This document shows, in pieces, positions 60,751 to 64,000 of a DNA stretch of 64,000 nt. The notes beneath the pieces were generated by a model. It saw only the letters and a program-made list of their open reading frames with translations. It did not search any database and was not told the origin of the DNA. The stretch's first letter is position 1. Each line of letters opens with the position of its first letter. The DNA is from JAEUOS01 sp040382235. Lineage in GTDB: Bacteria; Pseudomonadota; Gammaproteobacteria; Burkholderiales; JAEUOS01. The position numbers and the translations under genes were made by a program. The DNA lies in NCBI GenBank assembly GCA_040382235.1, contig JBEIFV010000012.1:8036-72035 (forward strand). The letters are read 5' to 3'.

Positions 60751-63700
60751 TCAGCTAAGCGCGGTAAGCAGGTTCTGCGCTTCTGCCTGCTGCGTCGCGT
60801 TGCCTTCCTTCAAGACCTCCTGCAGAAGCTCCCTGGCACCTTCTTTGTCGCCCATATCCTGATAGGCCTTGGCCAGGTCAAGCTTGGTGGCAGCGTCATC
60901 CACCGGCCCGCTATTGTCCGACGAAGCCTCGGCGTCAAGCGGCAAATCCAGGTTGATACCGGAAAGATCGAAGTCCATCATGTTGCCGGCAGCAGCGACC
61001 GGCGCCGCGGCGCCATTCGAAGCCGGCGCATCGCCGCTCAGATCGAAGTCGAAATCGATCGTCGGCGAGGGCAGCTCCGGCGGCCGCACATCTGCAAGCG
61101 GCTGGGTCTCGTCCATTGAGTGATCCAGGGCATCGCCTGAGGCTGCCTGCGGGCTGTCCATGATGATCGTTCCGCCAGGCGCGAAGTCGGTCACCGGCGT
61201 CGCCGCCGGCGCGGGATCGGATCCGCCAAGGTCGAAGTCAAGGCTCATGCCGGCATCGGCCGCAGGCGTTGCCGCCCCGCCGATATCGAGCTCGAAGTCC
61301 GGCGTAGCCGTACTGACGGCCATCGGCTGCGTCACCGCGACACCCAGGTCAAAATCGACATCCGCCGTCGGCGCCGAGGCTTGCACCGGCGCCAGCGACA
61401 GGGTGTTGGCCATGTCGGAGGGCGGCGCCCCACCTGCGCCCGGAAAGGCGGCCATTTGCATGGTCGATTCCATGTCCGGCGGCGGCGCCGCTGCGGCAAC
61501 CGCTGCCGCAGCAGCCAAAGTGCCGGCACCGAGAGTCACGGTCGATGTCACCGAGGCATCGGCCATCGCGCCGGCCCCGGTGGCGCTGAACAATGGATTG
61601 CCTGGAATCAGGGCACGTCCAAGCTCGGCAGCGCGCGCCCAATGCTCGCCTTGACCGCCAGTGGCCGCGTGCAGGTCCCTGGCATGACTTTCGAACGAGG
61701 CCGCATCGGCGCGCTGGCTGTAAATCTCCATCAACTTGGTGCGAACGGCATGCCGCGATGGATCCTTTTGCAGCGCTTCCTTCAGAATCTCCTCGGCTTG
61801 CGCGTCGCGCCCGTAGGCCATGTAGACGTCGGCTTCGGCGACCGGATCAACTTCGTCAGCATCGATGGAGCCGCTGCTGACCTGGCTGAAATCGCTCTGG
61901 AATGAACTGTTGCCTGTATCGACATTCTGACCACCGGTGTTGCCGAATACCGAGTTCGCCTTGAGGTCGCCGCCGGTAATGATGCTGTTTTCGAACTTCT
62001 CGACCTTGCGCTTGCGGCGTACCGCATAGGCAGCATAACCACCGAGCAGGGCAAGGATGCCGCCAACGCCGGCCAAGTACGCAGGGTTGTCGAGGAACTC
62101 GTCCATCAGACTGGGTTCCGGGGGAGGCGGAGGCGGTGGCGCCACGGGTTTCTTTGGCGGCGCCTTTGCCGCGTCGGCAGGCACCGGGGCCACCGCCTTG
62201 GCAGGATCTTCGACCTTCGGTGCGTCTGCCGTCTTGGGCGCTTCCGCCACAACCGGCGGCGCTTCAGCCGCTTTCGGCGCATCCAAAGCCTTGGTCGCAT
62301 CGGCGGATTTGGGTGCATCCGCCGTCTTGGCCGGCTCCGGTGCCTTGGTCGCCTCGGCGGCCTTGACAGGCTCCGGCGCCTTCGGTGGTTCAACCGCCTT
62401 GGGTGGCTCTGGCGTCTTGGCCGGCTCGACCGCCTTGGGCGGCTCGGGCTTTGCCGGCGGCGGCGCTGCCGCAATCTTGGGTGCTTCAGCCTTGGGCGCA
62501 TCAGCCTTGGGGGCCGGGGCCGTTGCTGCCGGTGCGGGTGCCGGCGGGGCCTTCTTCGCGTCCGCAACCGAGCCTTGGGCGACTGCCGGCGCGGCAGGCG
62601 CAGCGGCTTTGGCTTGTGCCTGTTTTTGCATGTCCGCAAGCTGCTGGTTCTTCACTTCCGCCAGTTTTTGCAGATCCTTGACATTCTTTTCGAGCTCAAG
62701 CTCGCGCGCTTTGGCGTCCTTGAGCGCACGCTCCTTGGCAACCTTGTCTTCCAGGGCAGCCTTGGGCCTGCCCTTGCCATCGTCTTTCGCTGCGGCAGGG
62801 TCGGCCTTGGACAGCTTTAGCTGATCCTTTGCATCACCCTTCTGCGCCTTGTCTTCAACTTTCGCGGTGATCCGGCCTTGCGCGGCCTGCTTGGGCGCAT
62901 CTGCCTTGGCAGCAGGCGCGGCCTGCACGTTGCCAGCCAGTTTGTCCTGGTACGAGCGCCAGTCCGCCGCCTGGGCGGCGACAACCCGGCGCGCATCGTC
63001 CGGCGCCACCCCGGCTGCATTGTCCTTGTCCGGCAGATTCAGAATCACGCCGCTTCGGAGGCGGTTGATATTGCCGCCGACAAACGCATCCGGATTGCCG
63101 CGCTGGATTGCCACCAGCATTTGCTCAAGCGTGACACCGTCAGGCTTGGACTGGCGTGCAATCTTGCCAAGGGTATCGCCCTGCTTTACCTCATAGCCGC
63201 CGGCAAGCTTGGGAGCGGTTTGCGGTTTGGCTGCGGCTACCGGCTTTTCCGCCTTTGCAGGCGCAGGCTTGGCAGGCATTGGAGCCGGTGCGGGCTTGGC
63301 CGCTGGTGCTGCGGCCACCGGCGCGCGGGCGGGCGCCGCCTCAGGCACCCGCGGCGCTTCCGGCTGGGTCACAGGCTTGGGCTCAGCCGTGGCCACCGGC
63401 GGCACCATGGGCCGCATGTCGGGAGGATCAAGCAGGAACGTGTACTCGCGCACCAGCCGCCCGGTCGCCCAGTTCAACTCGACGAGCATGTCGAGGAAAG
63501 GTTCATTGATGGGCTGGCTGGAGGCCAAGCTGATGAAGAACTGGCCCGATGGCCGGCGCGCTACGCTAAATCTGACACCGAGCAGGGCCGGGTTGTAATC
63601 GATGCCGGCCTGCCGAAAAGCCTCCGGCGAAGCCAGCCTTGACGTGAGACTGGTCGCCTCTTCGCGGGTCACCGCAGTCAAATCGATCTCGGCCCGCAAC

Positions 63701-63828
63701 GGCTGCCCCAGCGCCGACGTCACCGTGAGCTTGCCCAGTCCGGCAGCACCGACGGGCGCCGTCGACGCCAAACCTGCGAGAGCGAGCGCGGCGGCAACAA
63801 CGATTTTCTTGAGTTTGTGTTGTCTCAC
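60751..63828 (-). CDS. fimV: FimV-like polar/pilus assembly protein
   Basis: 1025-residue inner-membrane protein linked to type IV pili, twitching and polar organisation. Signal peptide (about 1-29), N-terminal FimV domain (LTVTSALGQPLRAEIDL), LysM peptidoglycan-binding domain (YEVKQGDTLGKIARQSKPDG, near residue 215), a coiled coil (about 370-410), a long Pro/Ala/Lys-rich region, one membrane helix (AGVGGILALLGGYAAYAV) and a C-terminal cytoplasmic FimV/TPR domain (DLAKAYQDMGDKEGARELL). The start is GTG. asd or leuB commonly precede it in related genomes, outside this window. Confidence 0.93.
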   Translation of the reverse strand: MRQHKLKKIVVAAALALAGLASTAPVGAAGLGKLTVTSALGQPLRAEIDLTAVTREEATSLTSRLASPEAFRQAGIDYNPALLGVRFSVARRPSGQFFISLASSQPINEPFLDMLVELNWATGRLVREYTFLLDPPDMRPMVPPVATAEPKPVTQPEAPRVPEAAPARAPVAAAPAAKPAPAPMPAKPAPAKAEKPVAAAKPQTAPKLAGGYEVKQGDTLGKIARQSKPDGVTLEQMLVAIQRGNPDAFVGGNINRLRSGVILNLPDKDNAAGVAPDDARRVVAAQAADWRSYQDKLAGNVQAAPAAKADAPKQAAQGRITAKVEDKAQKGDAKDQLKLSKADPAAAKDDGKGRPKAALEDKVAKERALKDAKARELELEKNVKDLQKLAEVKNQQLADMQKQAQAKAAAPAAPAVAQGSVADAKKAPPAPAPAATAPAPKADAPKAEAPKIAAAPPPAKPEPPKAVEPAKTPEPPKAVEPPKAPEPVKAAEATKAPEPAKTADAPKSADATKALDAPKAAEAPPVVAEAPKTADAPKVEDPAKAVAPVPADAAKAPPKKPVAPPPPPPPEPSLMDEFLDNPAYLAGVGGILALLGGYAAYAVRRKRKVEKFENSIITGGDLKANSVFGNTGGQNVDTGNSSFQSDFSQVSSGSIDADEVDPVAEADVYMAYGRDAQAEEILKEALQKDPSRHAVRTKLMEIYSQRADAASFESHARDLHAATGGQGEHWARAAELGRALIPGNPLFSATGAGAMADASVTSTVTLGAGTLAAAAAVAAAAPPPDMESTMQMAAFPGAGGAPPSDMANTLSLAPVQASAPTADVDFDLGVAVTQPMAVSTATPDFELDIGGAATPAADAGMSLDFDLGGSDPAPAATPVTDFAPGGTIIMDSPQAASGDALDHSMDETQPLADVRPPELPSPTIDFDFDLSGDAPASNGAAAPVAAAGNMMDFDLSGINLDLPLDAEASSDNSGPVDDAATKLDLAKAYQDMGDKEGARELLQEVLKEGNATQQAEAQNLLTALS

Positions 63829-63924
63829 AATGTGTAACCCCCGGCTCCCTCATGAATCTTTGGGCGGCCCTAAACGAAGACTTCAACCCCGATCGGCGAG
63901 CCACTGGGGCGATCGACGACGCGA

Positions 63925-63971
63925 ATAACAGGGGCAATTAAAGACGACGGGCTCAAGATAACAGAGGCAAT
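63925..63971. repeat. Two 14-base direct repeats upstream of fimV
   Basis: ATAACAGGGGCAAT (63925-63938) and ATAACAGAGGCAAT (63958-63971) are 33 bases apart start to start. A GGGCTC/GAGCCC pair (63949-63954, 63972-63977) overlaps the second. No gene is seen between fimV and the right edge. Confidence 0.5.
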
Positions 63972-64000
63972 GAGCCCAAAATAACGGTTCTCCCCAGATA

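Noticed and set aside
61021..62760. Repetitive Pro/Ala/Lys coding sequence inside fimV considered as a DNA repeat array
   Set aside because: The repetition is at the protein level and is normal for FimV; no regular DNA unit or spacer structure as in CRISPR is present.

Overview
High-GC genomic DNA from a member of the Betaproteobacteria, probably Burkholderiales or a close relative; I cannot name a genus. The assignment rests on gene order and family content. The minus-strand run fimV-truA-trpF-trpB-trpA-accD-(dksA-like)-folC-dedD-cvpA-purF, a separate gph-trpE-trpG-trpD-trpC run with rpe upstream, and the orders clpS-clpA, rpsU-yqeY, grpE-dnaK-dnaJ and ppiA-ppiB-lpxH are all familiar from this class. 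No rRNA, complete tRNA, CRISPR array, prophage or intact insertion sequence was recognised.

Layout. 1-4.5 kb: a catabolic cluster (TRAP-type binding protein, FAD monooxygenase and MetE-like zinc protein on the minus strand, divergent fumarylacetoacetase-type hydrolase) driven by two mirror-image promoters. 4.6-9.5 kb: a SYLF protein, a vapBC module, an XdhC/MocA molybdenum-cofactor pair and an M61 peptidase with PDZ domain. 9.6-19.3 kb: one long minus-strand run holding trpE-G-D-C with a candidate Trp-rich leader peptide, gph, three catabolic genes (CoA transferase, CitE-like lyase, IlvD/Edd dehydratase) and rpe. 19.4-26.3 kb: FGGY kinase, folD, prlC-type oligopeptidase, DUF4124-glutaredoxin protein, exonuclease III and a lipoprotein. 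26.3-30.8 kb: flavocytochrome c sulfide dehydrogenase pair, clpA, clpS. 30.9-33.8 kb: a gene-poor stretch with inverted-repeat remnants, a pseudouridine synthase, a lysine-rich exported peptide, a DUF192 protein and yqeY. 34-38.2 kb: rpsU and the grpE-dnaK-dnaJ heat-shock genes with a textbook sigma-32 promoter. 38.2-45.6 kb: an Mpo1-like protein, cysS, a TPR protein and an L,D-transpeptidase sharing a C-terminal domain, two peptidyl-prolyl isomerases, lpxH and a 3-hydroxyacyl-CoA dehydrogenase. 45.6-52.7 kb: metZ and purF separated by an accessory island of toxin-antitoxin modules, some broken. 52.8-63.8 kb: the housekeeping purine, folate, fatty-acid, tryptophan, tRNA-modification and FimV run.

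Tryptophan synthesis is complete over two loci: trpE/G/D/C at 9.6-13.6 kb and trpF/B/A at 57-60 kb. The sulfide dehydrogenase pair suggests the host can oxidise sulfide. The most unusual parts are the symmetric divergent promoters at 3.4 kb, the candidate trp leader at 13.7 kb, and the 47.4-50.3 kb toxin-antitoxin island, where one antitoxin carries a nonsense codon beside an intact VapC toxin and a second vapC fragment has decayed.
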